Source of the DNA: Thermoplasmata archaeon
GTDB lineage: Archaea; Thermoplasmatota; Thermoplasmata; JAGHBH01
Assembly (NCBI GenBank): GCA_030673205.1
Contig: DAOVJP010000001.1
Location: 1-26,536 of the forward strand
Reading direction: 5' to 3'
Length of the DNA: 26,536 nucleotides
Positions 8,403 to 16,169 of the stretch are shown here, in pieces (within the stretch, counting starts at the first letter, position 1; every line of letters starts with the position of its first letter). The translations under genes were made by a program, and so were the position numbers. The notes under the pieces are model-generated. The model did no database searches and was not told where the DNA came from. It worked only from the letters and a program-made list of their open reading frames with translations.

Positions 8403-8453
8403 ACCTACAAAATACTCACCTGTGAACCACTCCAAACCACCTACAAACTACTC
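8403..8453. repeat. Direct repeat upstream of glyA
   Basis: Two 15-bp copies of ACCTACAAAMTACTC (8403-8417 and 8439-8453) differ at one base and lie 36 bp apart in the glyA upstream region; the second overlaps the end of the winged-helix gene by two bases. A related core, CACCTACAA, occurs at 24189-24197 upstream of the HTH-PAS gene. They could be operator sites or an old local duplication. Confidence 0.5.
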
Positions 8454-8712
8454 ATCCACGAGCAACTTCCAATTGCCTGCAGAGTGCCTCCTTCTCCTCT
8501 GGGTCCAGCTTCATCAATCGGTGTGCGGGTATGACTATATCCATTATAGGACATAGAGGGGCCATGTGCAGGTAATTGAGCTTTTCCAAGCTTCTCAATG
8601 CTTTCAGTAGCTCCTCCTTTGGGATATGTAGCTCGCTGGATAACTGGATGGTCGTGTAAGGGTGATCGCCGGATATCAAAAGAGCAACCAGCCGCTCCTC
8701 TAGACCGGTCAT
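8452..8712 (-). CDS. Small winged-helix-like protein, second of a tandem pair
   Basis: Protein of 86 residues clearly paralogous to the product of the gene just upstream. Shared blocks are SGDHPYTT, ELH, LEKLNYLHMAP and RLxKxxxEEKxxLCxxLE. The helix-turn-helix-like order (TTIQLSSELHIPKEELLKALRSLEK) followed by a short beta-rich wing suggests a winged-helix fold, so DNA binding is plausible. The ATG overlaps the stop of the upstream gene as ATGA, a sign of translational coupling, and GGAGAGAGGA precedes it. No specific family name is recognised. The pair may act as a heterodimer. Confidence 0.7.
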   Translation of the reverse strand: MTGLEERLVALLISGDHPYTTIQLSSELHIPKEELLKALRSLEKLNYLHMAPLCPIMDIVIPAHRLMKLDPEEKEALCRQLEVARG

Positions 8713-9038
8713 TCCTCTCTCCCCGCCCCCACATCTACGGATGGAAAAGATAGAATACTATTCAGACCGTTCTCTAGTTCCTCTTTCTCTAGGGTCTCAC
8801 AGAGTTCGTCCTTCTCCTCTACGCTCATCTTTAGCAGGCGGTTCATAGGGACGATCATGTCGAGATTGGGAGACACAGGGGCCATGTGCAGATAATTGAG
8901 CTTCTCCAGAGCTCTCAACGTCCTCATGATTTCCTTTCTTGCCATATGAAGCTCTTTAGTGATCTGACCCGTGGTATACGGGTGATCACCAGACATTAGG
9001 AAGAGGACCACGTTCTCGTTTGTATCGGTCGTTGTCAA
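8709..9038 (-). CDS. Small winged-helix-like protein, first of a tandem pair
   Basis: Protein of 109 residues with the same core as its downstream paralogue (SGDHPYTTGQ, KELHMARKEIMRTLRALEK, NYLHMAP) plus a short extra C-terminal tail of about 25 residues. The only suitable start is TTG at 9038, supported by GAGGTG (complement of 9046-9051) seven bases upstream. Likely a DNA-binding winged-helix protein; target unknown. It is transcribed divergently from the large surface protein gene, so control of that gene is possible but unproven. Confidence 0.7.
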   Translation of the reverse strand: MTTTDTNENVVLFLMSGDHPYTTGQITKELHMARKEIMRTLRALEKLNYLHMAPVSPNLDMIVPMNRLLKMSVEEKDELCETLEKEELENGLNSILSFPSVDVGAGREE

Positions 9039-9431
9039 GTTCGCACACCTCTAAGAAGGATATCTCGGATTGAGAGCGAACCCTCCTAAACTGTTTAACC
9101 CAAAGACTCCTTCACATATATGATATTCTCTAGATGGTTTAATAAGATTTCCACAAATAATGTAAATCTCCCTCCTTATAGATTTCCATTATCATACTTA
9201 GTATGGGTTTTGTATGCAAATAGTTGTCAAAATTCCATGCAGTGCTTTCATTGCACCCTGCGCCTACATCATCCACACCCCAATCATCCACGCCAGCTCC
9301 ACCTACGCCCACAACAGCTCCATGAGGAACGACTAGCCAGCAAGTCATCTTCGTGTGTGAACAGGGGAGAAAATGATATAAAGGGGGTACAGTGTTCCCC
9401 GCCCCACGTCCGCCCAAGGGAGGCAAGCAAA
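9039..9431. other. Intergenic region between divergent genes
   Basis: A 393-bp non-coding stretch between the winged-helix pair and the surface protein gene. The left part (about 9090-9240) is AT-rich, with several TATA-like tracts (for example around 9113-9122 and 9173-9181). The middle (about 9250-9330) is C-rich low-complexity sequence. The right end holds the surface-protein promoter and ribosome site. The plus-strand frame is open from 9120, but its product in this stretch looks non-protein-like, so I do not treat it as coding. Confidence 0.6.
9376..9382 (+). promoter_or_regulatory. TATA-like box for the surface protein gene
   Basis: ATATAAA lies about 55 bases before the chosen ATG. 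Transcription starting about 25 bases downstream would give a short leader containing GGGAGG (9418-9423), which is eight bases before the ATG at 9432. Confidence 0.5.
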
Positions 9432-12400
9432 ATGCGGAAAAACCAATGGATTGGAATAATAGCAGCAGTACTAATGGTGCTCTCCACCGCTATGGTGGTC
9501 AGCATGCCGGAAGCACAGGCAGAGGATCTAAACAACCCGATAATCCAGGGTTTCGTTGGCATAACCACCAACGTCAACGTCACCGTCACCGAGGGACAGT
9601 CCACCTACCTGAAGGCCGGAAGCATAACGGTTCAGCTCTTCAAGACCTTTGATCTATACAACACCGAGCCCTACATGACCACCCCCACGGCTTCTGGAGG
9701 ATACTTCCACTTTGAAGTTCCACCGGGCAGCTACACCCTCGGTATAGAGAGCAAGGAGAGTGATGGGACATTCTATTACAGAGATGGGACCATCCTCGTC
9801 GAGGAGCTTGGCTACAATGACATAAACGCCTCTGCACACATTGCCATAGCAGAGGCGACCGTCGAATCCCACTTCCATGGCATCATAGCGGACGATGATG
9901 GCCCTGTGACGGGAGCGACAGTGACTTTTCACAAGGAGAACTTCGGCTTCACAGCCAGCGACATCACCGATAACGATGGGATATACGATGTGGACGTTTT
10001 CGCGGACACATTCGACATGAGTGTGGAGATCGATGGAACGGTCAGATACTATGGGGCCGCCACCGCCACAGTGAAGGCCAGCGATAACGTGGTCATGACC
10101 TTGAACGAGACACCCTACAACGGCGATGTCACAGTAAAAGTGAACGGCGCCGCACACGACGATGCAGACGTAGCTCTGGCAGGCCAGACCCTCACCGTAT
10201 CCGAACTGAAGAACAACGACAAGGTCGAGGTCAACTACTACTGGCAAAAACCCACTAACGAGTCGAAGAACACCTACGTCAACATAGACCCCGCCAAATT
10301 CACCCTCAGCCCCAGCCCCGTGGATGGCAGCATAACCAACGTGGGATACAAGAACATCACCGCGTGGTACACACTCAACGGTGACTACTCCTACGACCCT
10401 ACGACGAAGAAATTGGACGTCACGACCGTCATCAACGGCACCCTATATGCAGCCTACTCCTATCTTGAGCAGGATATAGCTGGAGCCAGATATGCGGGTC
10501 GCAACGTGAATGATGTGACCCTTTCTGAGATACTCTTGGGCGGCCGCGTCATGGACGACGACACAAGTAGCTACATTATGGAGGCAAATATCTACGCGGT
10601 CATGTATGATGGGACCCACATATACACCTCCGTGTCCCCTGGCCCATCCTTCAGCATAATGGTGCCAAAGGAGAACCCCGCCAAGGATTATACTCTCATA
10701 GTATATCCTGAGGGATACGCGCCGAGCACCACCACTCAGAATGTGGGCACGACCAACATAGATATTGATGATCTAGTGTTCACCTCCCTGGAGGACCAGT
10801 CCTCTTTGGAGACCCACATATTCTCTAGGGACGAGACATGGGACCACATAACGATAACGAAGACAATGGCCCTCAACGCATACGACTCGTTCCCCGGAAT
10901 GGACATGGACTTCAAGAACGTCCGTTTCCAGCTCGACGAGAACAAGGACGGTACGCTCAATCAGACAGAGCTCGATGACTTCACAGCAGACCTAGTGGCA
11001 AAGGGACCTGAGTTCCTCTCCACCTCCGGCTTCTTCTACTTCAACGACACGGACTACAACTCCGTGACAGGAAGCTATGGAGTCACGATCAACGTCCCCG
11101 GCCTAGATGCAACGCATCCGGTCCCGGTGAACGCTACCACCCCCATAACCGCTGTGTTCACCATGAACTACAACGCGAACGATCTCATAGCCGAGGATGA
11201 AGAGGAGTACCCCGCCGAACTGTTGTTCGACACTGACACTGGCGTATATCGCCTGACCCTCCTTGAGAACTATTCCAGAAGCGACAATTCCGCGTACAAC
11301 GAACCGAACGCCGCAGGGACCGTGGATGTCGTCTTCGATTCCAGCAGAGATCTGAGCCAGAGCATGACCATAAAGAAGAGATCGACCCCAGTGGCCGACA
11401 TAGTTGTAGGGGCCGGAGTCATCTCGAAGCTGGATGGCGAGAAATATTTCATCAAGAACGGCACCAACGTGACCTTCGACGCTAGCGGTAGCAGCGTTTC
11501 CGACGGCACCATCGAGCAATACAAATGGGACTTCGGAGCAGACCTGGGAACATGGAACGAGTCCGCTACTTCCTTCTACAACTTCACTGCGGATGATCAG
11601 GACGGAGTGACTGTAAAGCTGTGGGTCAAGGACACAACTGGACAGATCAACGACACCACCATTTTGATCATTCCAGACGGCCAGGCACCCACTGTCAACA
11701 TCGACGTGGACCTGACCCTTGCGGCTGGAGAATTGTGGATAGGACAGGGAGACAGCGTTGAGTTCAATGGAAATCAGAGCACCGATGGCGATGTAACGGA
11801 ATATGACAACCTCACCTTCAACTGGATGTTCGGCGATGGAGGCCTATCCAGTGAGGATATCGTATCCCATTCCTATGTCGACAACGGAACCTATGAGGTA
11901 ACGCTCAACATCACCGATGAGGTAGGCAACGTTGGCACCACCACATTGACCATACACGTGAACGACACGAATGATCCGATAGCCCAGTTCACCCCCGATC
12001 TGGCAAACCCACAAGAGGGCGACAATGTCACCTTCGACGCCTCCGCGTCCTATGACAGCGAGGGAAGCGTCATCACATACATCTGGGAGTGGGGAGACGG
12101 AACCGATGGTGATGAGGTCACAGATGCGAAGATCGAGCACACTTTCGAGAAGAACGGCACCTTCCAGGTGAACCTCACCGTGAAGGATGAGATGGGCAAC
12201 GAAGGGAAGACCAGCCGAAGCATCAACGTGAGACTGGGCCCCAGGCCGGACATAGAGGTCAAGGAGATAAACGTGGATGGCACTCCTGTCAACGGCAAAG
12301 CGGTAACAGTGACTGTCACCGTCATCAACACCGGTAACGAGAACTGTAGCGGGAGCGTGACCGTTGTGCTGAAGGACGGAGATGGAAACACGATCGGTAC

Positions 12401-12782
12401 CACCACCATCTCCGCTCTGGACAAGGGCGAATGGGGCAACGCCACCTTCTCATGGGAGCCTGCAGAATCCGGCGATCAGATGTTGACCGCCGAGGCAACC
12501 ACCGAAGGGGACATAACAGAACCATACATCCACCTCAGTGAGAGCGTCGCCGTCGAGCCCAGCGCCATGGAAGCCTACGGAACCACCATCATAGTGGTAG
12601 TGGTCATCGTTGTCCTCTTGGTACTCCTTTTCGGAAGGGACAAGATAAAGGACATCTTGGCTAAAGCAAGTGGTCCCAAGGAACCAAAAGAGCCTAAAGA
12701 GCCCAAGGAAAAGAAAGAGAAGAAAGACAAGGGCGAGAAGAAAGAGAAGAAAGACAAGAAGGGAAAAGAAGACAAACTCTAG
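9432..12782 (+). CDS. Large secreted, membrane-anchored PKD-domain surface protein
   Basis: Cell-surface protein of 1116 residues from ATG 9432, chosen because it begins a classic signal peptide (residues 1-30, ending AQA) with GGGAGG eight bases upstream. Next come carboxypeptidase-regulatory-like beta domains (about 36-130 and 143-230, with another around 375-455). A canonical EF-hand calcium loop, DENKDGTLNQTE, is at 502-513. Three PKD-like domains follow (about 651-745, 752-845, 848-937), then a CARDB-like domain (939-1045), a transmembrane helix (about 1051-1068) and a Lys/Glu-rich cytoplasmic tail with PKE repeats. Many N-x-S/T sequons suggest glycosylation. It lacks a PGF-CTERM-type signal, so it is probably not an archaeosortase substrate. 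Possible roles are S-layer-associated structure, adhesion or polymer binding. Confidence 0.85.
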   Translation: MRKNQWIGIIAAVLMVLSTAMVVSMPEAQAEDLNNPIIQGFVGITTNVNVTVTEGQSTYLKAGSITVQLFKTFDLYNTEPYMTTPTASGGYFHFEVPPGSYTLGIESKESDGTFYYRDGTILVEELGYNDINASAHIAIAEATVESHFHGIIADDDGPVTGATVTFHKENFGFTASDITDNDGIYDVDVFADTFDMSVEIDGTVRYYGAATATVKASDNVVMTLNETPYNGDVTVKVNGAAHDDADVALAGQTLTVSELKNNDKVEVNYYWQKPTNESKNTYVNIDPAKFTLSPSPVDGSITNVGYKNITAWYTLNGDYSYDPTTKKLDVTTVINGTLYAAYSYLEQDIAGARYAGRNVNDVTLSEILLGGRVMDDDTSSYIMEANIYAVMYDGTHIYTSVSPGPSFSIMVPKENPAKDYTLIVYPEGYAPSTTTQNVGTTNIDIDDLVFTSLEDQSSLETHIFSRDETWDHITITKTMALNAYDSFPGMDMDFKNVRFQLDENKDGTLNQTELDDFTADLVAKGPEFLSTSGFFYFNDTDYNSVTGSYGVTINVPGLDATHPVPVNATTPITAVFTMNYNANDLIAEDEEEYPAELLFDTDTGVYRLTLLENYSRSDNSAYNEPNAAGTVDVVFDSSRDLSQSMTIKKRSTPVADIVVGAGVISKLDGEKYFIKNGTNVTFDASGSSVSDGTIEQYKWDFGADLGTWNESATSFYNFTADDQDGVTVKLWVKDTTGQINDTTILIIPDGQAPTVNIDVDLTLAAGELWIGQGDSVEFNGNQSTDGDVTEYDNLTFNWMFGDGGLSSEDIVSHSYVDNGTYEVTLNITDEVGNVGTTTLTIHVNDTNDPIAQFTPDLANPQEGDNVTFDASASYDSEGSVITYIWEWGDGTDGDEVTDAKIEHTFEKNGTFQVNLTVKDEMGNEGKTSRSINVRLGPRPDIEVKEINVDGTPVNGKAVTVTVTVINTGNENCSGSVTVVLKDGDGNTIGTTTISALDKGEWGNATFSWEPAESGDQMLTAEATTEGDITEPYIHLSESVAVEPSAMEAYGTTIIVVVVIVVLLVLLFGRDKIKDILAKASGPKEPKEPKEPKEKKEKKDKGEKKEKKDKKGKEDKL

Positions 12783-12820
12783 GGTTCCTTAGCCTTCGAC
12801 CAAACACCCTTCCCCTTTTC

Positions 12821-12829
12821 CTTTTTTTA
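12821..12829 (+). terminator. T-tract after the surface protein gene
   Basis: A run of seven T within a pyrimidine-rich stretch (12805-12829), about 40 bases after the stop codon, fits archaeal oligo-T termination. No matching hairpin was seen. Confidence 0.5.
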
Positions 12830-12914
12830 CCATCTAGCGGTCCTGCAACACAGAGGATCCGCATTGAGTATGCTCCTATACCCTTCGCCCATGCCTACCG
12901 CTGCATCTCAACCT

Positions 12915-14819
12915 CTACCGGTCCTTTCCATAGCCGATGGTTCCCATCGCCATCTCTATCTCCCCTAGGACGGCGGGGTCGTCTATGGTGGATGGGATCG
13001 CATATTCCTCACTATCCGCTATCTTGCGCATGGTGCCCCGCAATATCTTGCCGGAGCGGGTCTTCGGGAGCCGCTCCACCACCACCGCTTTCTTGAAGCA
13101 GGCAATGGCCCCTATTTCGGACCTGACACTTTGCACCACCTCGGAGGCCACCTCTTGGGGGCTCTTGCTGGCACCGGATTTTAGTACGAAGAGTCCTATG
13201 GGTACCTGGCCGCGTAGGTTGTCCGCCACACCCATCACCGCGCATTCTGCCACGTCGGGGTGTTCGGCCACGATCTCTTCCATGCTCCCAGTGGAGAGAC
13301 GATGGCCAGAAACGTTGATCACATCGTCCACGCGTCCCATGACAAATACATATCCATCTTCGTCCACATACCCACCATCCCCTGTGAAATAGTATCCGGG
13401 ATAGGGGTCCATGTATGTCTCTTTGAATCCCTTCTCATTCTGCCAGAGAGTGGAGAAGGTGCCGGGGGGCAGCGGGAGTTTGACAGCTATGATCCCATTC
13501 TCCCCTCTTGGCAGCTCTTCGCCACTGACTGGGTCCAGTATCCTTATGTCATATCCCGGCATGGGCACCGTGGCCGATCCCGGTTTCACCGGGAATTCTT
13601 CCAGGCCGCGGAAGTTCCCCGCTATCGTCCATCCCGTCTCTGTCTGCCACCAGTGGTCTATCACCGGCACCTTCAACAGGTTGGCAGCCCAGTGATAGGT
13701 GTCCGGGTCCAACCTCTCCCCTGCAAGGAAAAGGGTCTCGAAGGACGAGAGATCATATCCCTCCAGGTATTTTCCCTCTGGATCCTCTCTTTTTATGGCC
13801 CGGAAGGCCGTGGGGGCGGTGAACAGCGCCTTCACATTGTGCTGGGATATGACCCGCCAGAAAGCGCCGGGGTCCGGCGTTCCTATGGGCTTCCCTTCGT
13901 ACATCAGTGTTGTGGCACCAAGGAGCAGAGGGGCGTACACAATATAGGAATGGCCCACTACCCACCCAACGTCCGAAGCGGCCCAATAAACATCCCCCGG
14001 GTTAATTCCATAGATGTGTTTCATGGTCCATTTCATGGCAACTGCGTGGCCTCCGTTATCCCGTACCACGCCCTTCGGCAGCCCAGTGGTCCCGGATGTA
14101 TAGAGTATGTAAAGAGGGTCTGTAGCCTTCACCGGGACACAGTCCGCCGGGGAGGCGTTCTCCTCCTGCTCCATCCAATCCATGTCCCGTCCAGGGCGCA
14201 TCTCCGCGCTCACCTGGGGCCTCTGGAGTATCACGCATCTCTCGGGTTTGTGGGATGCGATGTCCACCGCCTCGTCCAGAAGCGGTTTGTAAGAGATAAC
14301 CTTCTGCCCCTCAATGCCACAGGATGCGGATAATATCACTTTGGGTCGAGCGTCATCTATCCTTATGGCCAGTTCCTTAGGGGCGAACCCTCCGAAGACA
14401 ACGGAGTGCACAGCACCCAACCGGGCGCAGGCCAGCATGGACATCAACGCCTCGGGTATCATGGGCATGTAGGATATGACGGTGTCCCCTTTGCCCACGC
14501 CAAGACCCTTGAGGAAACCAGCTATCTTGGACACTCTGTCCTTCAGTTCAGAATATGTGAACTTCGTGATGGTGTCGGTCACCGGGCTGTCGTAGATGAG
14601 GGCTGTCTGCTCTCCCCTTCCCTCTTCCACATGGTAGTCCAGGGCGTTGTAGCAGGTGTTCATCTCGCCGCCCACGAACCACTTGTAGAAAGGCATATTG
14701 GACGTGTCCAACACCTTGTCCCATTTCTTGTACCATGCTATATCCTCGCCTACATTGCCCCAGAATGCCTCCGGGTCTTCCATCGATTCCTTGAATGCCT
14801 TCTCGTATTCGCCGCCCAT
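12915..14819 (-). CDS. Acyl-CoA synthetase, propionyl-CoA-synthetase-like
   Basis: AMP-forming acyl-CoA ligase of 634 residues that activates a short fatty acid with ATP and CoA. The P-loop motif YTSGTTGLPKGVVR, the later GYYFTGDGGYVDEDGY segment and catalytic lysine K591 in KTRSGKILRG are present. The acyl-pocket region reads DHWWQTETGW, the form found in propionyl-CoA synthetases (PrpE), whereas acetyl-CoA synthetases usually have QTETGG. Propionate or another C3-C4 acid is therefore more likely than acetate, though this is inferred. The ATG at 14819 has GGAAGTGAT upstream. It is the last gene of the fatty-acid block, downstream of acyl-CoA dehydrogenase, and would supply that pathway with acyl-CoA. 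Confidence 0.88.
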   Translation of the reverse strand: MGGEYEKAFKESMEDPEAFWGNVGEDIAWYKKWDKVLDTSNMPFYKWFVGGEMNTCYNALDYHVEEGRGEQTALIYDSPVTDTITKFTYSELKDRVSKIAGFLKGLGVGKGDTVISYMPMIPEALMSMLACARLGAVHSVVFGGFAPKELAIRIDDARPKVILSASCGIEGQKVISYKPLLDEAVDIASHKPERCVILQRPQVSAEMRPGRDMDWMEQEENASPADCVPVKATDPLYILYTSGTTGLPKGVVRDNGGHAVAMKWTMKHIYGINPGDVYWAASDVGWVVGHSYIVYAPLLLGATTLMYEGKPIGTPDPGAFWRVISQHNVKALFTAPTAFRAIKREDPEGKYLEGYDLSSFETLFLAGERLDPDTYHWAANLLKVPVIDHWWQTETGWTIAGNFRGLEEFPVKPGSATVPMPGYDIRILDPVSGEELPRGENGIIAVKLPLPPGTFSTLWQNEKGFKETYMDPYPGYYFTGDGGYVDEDGYVFVMGRVDDVINVSGHRLSTGSMEEIVAEHPDVAECAVMGVADNLRGQVPIGLFVLKSGASKSPQEVASEVVQSVRSEIGAIACFKKAVVVERLPKTRSGKILRGTMRKIADSEEYAIPSTIDDPAVLGEIEMAMGTIGYGKDR

Positions 14820-14845
14820 CGGATCACTTCCATCGAACTGTTCTA

Positions 14846-14949
14846 TCTATCTTATTACATCCCTTACGATATCTATCTTATTACATCCCTTACGATATCT
14901 ATCTTATTACATCCCTTACGATATCTATCTTATTACATCCCTTGCGATC
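14846..14949. repeat. Four tandem 26-bp repeats at the acyl-CoA dehydrogenase stop
   Basis: Units at 14846-14871, 14872-14897, 14898-14923 and 14924-14949. The first three are identical; the fourth differs at two bases (14944, 14949). On the gene strand the fourth unit is the last codons plus stop of the acyl-CoA dehydrogenase gene (encoding ARDVIR and TAG), so the other three are extra copies of the gene end lying in the spacer before the ligase gene. There are no spacers between units, so it is not a CRISPR array. Confidence 0.97.
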
Positions 14950-16064
14950 ACGAGACGCTGTATCTCCGACGTTCCTTCGTATATCTGGGTCACCTTTGCG
15001 TCTCTGAAATACCGCTCTACCACATAATCCTCGGTGTAACCATAGCCTCCATGTATCTGGATGGCATCTGTGGCGTTCTCCATCGCCGCCTCGGAGGCAA
15101 AGAGCTTCGCCATGGATGCCTCTCTGGTATAGCGTGATCCCGTATCCTTCAGGTATGCGGCCTTGTGAACAAGCAAACGAGCGGCGTCCACCTTCACAGC
15201 CATGTCCGCCAATTTCCACTGGATAGCCTGGAACTTGGCTATGGGTCGTCCGAACTGCTCTCGCTCCTTTGCATATTTCACACTCTCCTCCAACGCTCCC
15301 CTGGCTATGCCCACGCATTGTGCGGCTATGCCTATCCTTCCTCCGTCCAGTGCAGAGAGCGCTACCTTGAGCCCTGCGCCCTCGCCCCCTAACAGATTCT
15401 CTTGTGGAACATAACAATCCTCGAAGATGAGCTCGGATATCACGTCCGCATGCATCCCCATCTTCTCCTCTATCTTTCCAATGGTGAAGCCAGGGGTGTT
15501 TTTCTCCACGATGAAGGTGCTCAGCCCCCTGGAGCCCTTCGACCTGTCCGTCATGGCGGTGATTATGAGACATCCCGCATCTGGCCCGTTGGATATGAAA
15601 CATTTTGCGCCGTTCAGGACGTATCCCTCCCCTTTCCTCTCCGCCTTTGTCTGTATGGCCATGGCGTCGGAGCCCGCCTCTGGCTCGGTGATGGCAAAGC
15701 CCCCTACCATCTCACCTTTTGCGAGCGGCGGCACGTATTTCCTTTTCTGCTCCTCTGACCCGTATCGAAGTATAGGGAGGGTGCCCACGGAGGTGTGCAC
15801 TGCCACTATGACGGCGAGAGCGGCCCATGTCCTAGCGATCTCTTCCAATGCTAGGATGTAGGATATCATGTCCGTTCCGCCCCCGGAATATTCTTTTGGC
15901 ACGGGCATTCCAAGCAATCCCATCTTTGCCATCTTGGCCACATATTCCATAGGAAATTCCCGGGTCGCGTCCGCCTCTGAAGCGAAGGGGGCGACCTCTT
16001 CTTCCATGAATACGCGCACCGATTCCTGGATCATCCGTTGTTCCGGGGTTAGATCGAAGTTCAT
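14925..16064 (-). CDS. Short-chain acyl-CoA dehydrogenase
   Basis: FAD-dependent dehydrogenase of 379 residues, the usual length of the butyryl-CoA/short-chain acyl-CoA dehydrogenase class. It introduces the alpha-beta double bond in acyl-CoA and passes electrons to ETF or a similar carrier. Visible signatures are the FAD/substrate motif GFAITEPEAGSD, the REQFGRPI segment, the GGYGYTEDY segment and the catalytic glutamate E363 in YEGTSEIQR, in the position typical of short-chain enzymes. GAGGTGA lies six bases before the ATG. No ETF genes are in the window. Its final codons seeded the tandem repeat just downstream. Confidence 0.94.
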   Translation of the reverse strand: MNFDLTPEQRMIQESVRVFMEEEVAPFASEADATREFPMEYVAKMAKMGLLGMPVPKEYSGGGTDMISYILALEEIARTWAALAVIVAVHTSVGTLPILRYGSEEQKRKYVPPLAKGEMVGGFAITEPEAGSDAMAIQTKAERKGEGYVLNGAKCFISNGPDAGCLIITAMTDRSKGSRGLSTFIVEKNTPGFTIGKIEEKMGMHADVISELIFEDCYVPQENLLGGEGAGLKVALSALDGGRIGIAAQCVGIARGALEESVKYAKEREQFGRPIAKFQAIQWKLADMAVKVDAARLLVHKAAYLKDTGSRYTREASMAKLFASEAAMENATDAIQIHGGYGYTEDYVVERYFRDAKVTQIYEGTSEIQRLVIARDVIR

Positions 16065-16086
16065 ATGCTCACCTCTGGAATAGAAT

Positions 16087-16169
16087 TCACCTATGCTCTC
16101 CTAAGCATGGGTCGTTCGCTTGCCTCTGAGATGGCCTCATTTACCTCTGAGATATAGGCGCCCACTCAT
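16087..16169 (-). other. Two linked mini-ORFs with coupled starts (putative)
   Basis: The spacer between the enoyl-CoA hydratase stop and the acyl-CoA dehydrogenase start holds two tiny frames. ORF a (16169-16137) would give MSGRLYLRGK. ORF b (16140-16087) would give MRPSQRQANDPCLGEHR. Each start overlaps the preceding stop as ATGA, and each is preceded by TCAGAGGT. The two junctions form an imperfect 15-bp repeat 29 bp apart, so they may only reflect duplication of a gene junction. Function as peptides is not claimed. Confidence 0.35.

Noticed and set aside
8355..8435. Longer glyA start at TTG 8435
   Set aside because: ATG 8354 has a strong GAGGTG at proper spacing and matches the family N-terminus; the extension is not conserved-looking.
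9120..9431. Upstream extension of the surface protein by 104 residues
   Set aside because: It would bury the clear signal peptide inside the protein, and the ATG at 9432 has a good ribosome site.
9432..12782. Surface protein as an archaeosortase substrate
   Set aside because: The C-terminus has a transmembrane helix but no PGF-like tripeptide before it and a long Lys-rich tail after it, unlike known sorting signals.
13260..14333. Plus-strand frame of 357 residues opposite the ligase gene
   Set aside because: It lies fully antisense to a highly conserved acyl-CoA synthetase and shows no recognisable motif.
14846..14949. CRISPR array
   Set aside because: The 26-bp units are contiguous with no spacers and derive from the end of the acyl-CoA dehydrogenase gene.
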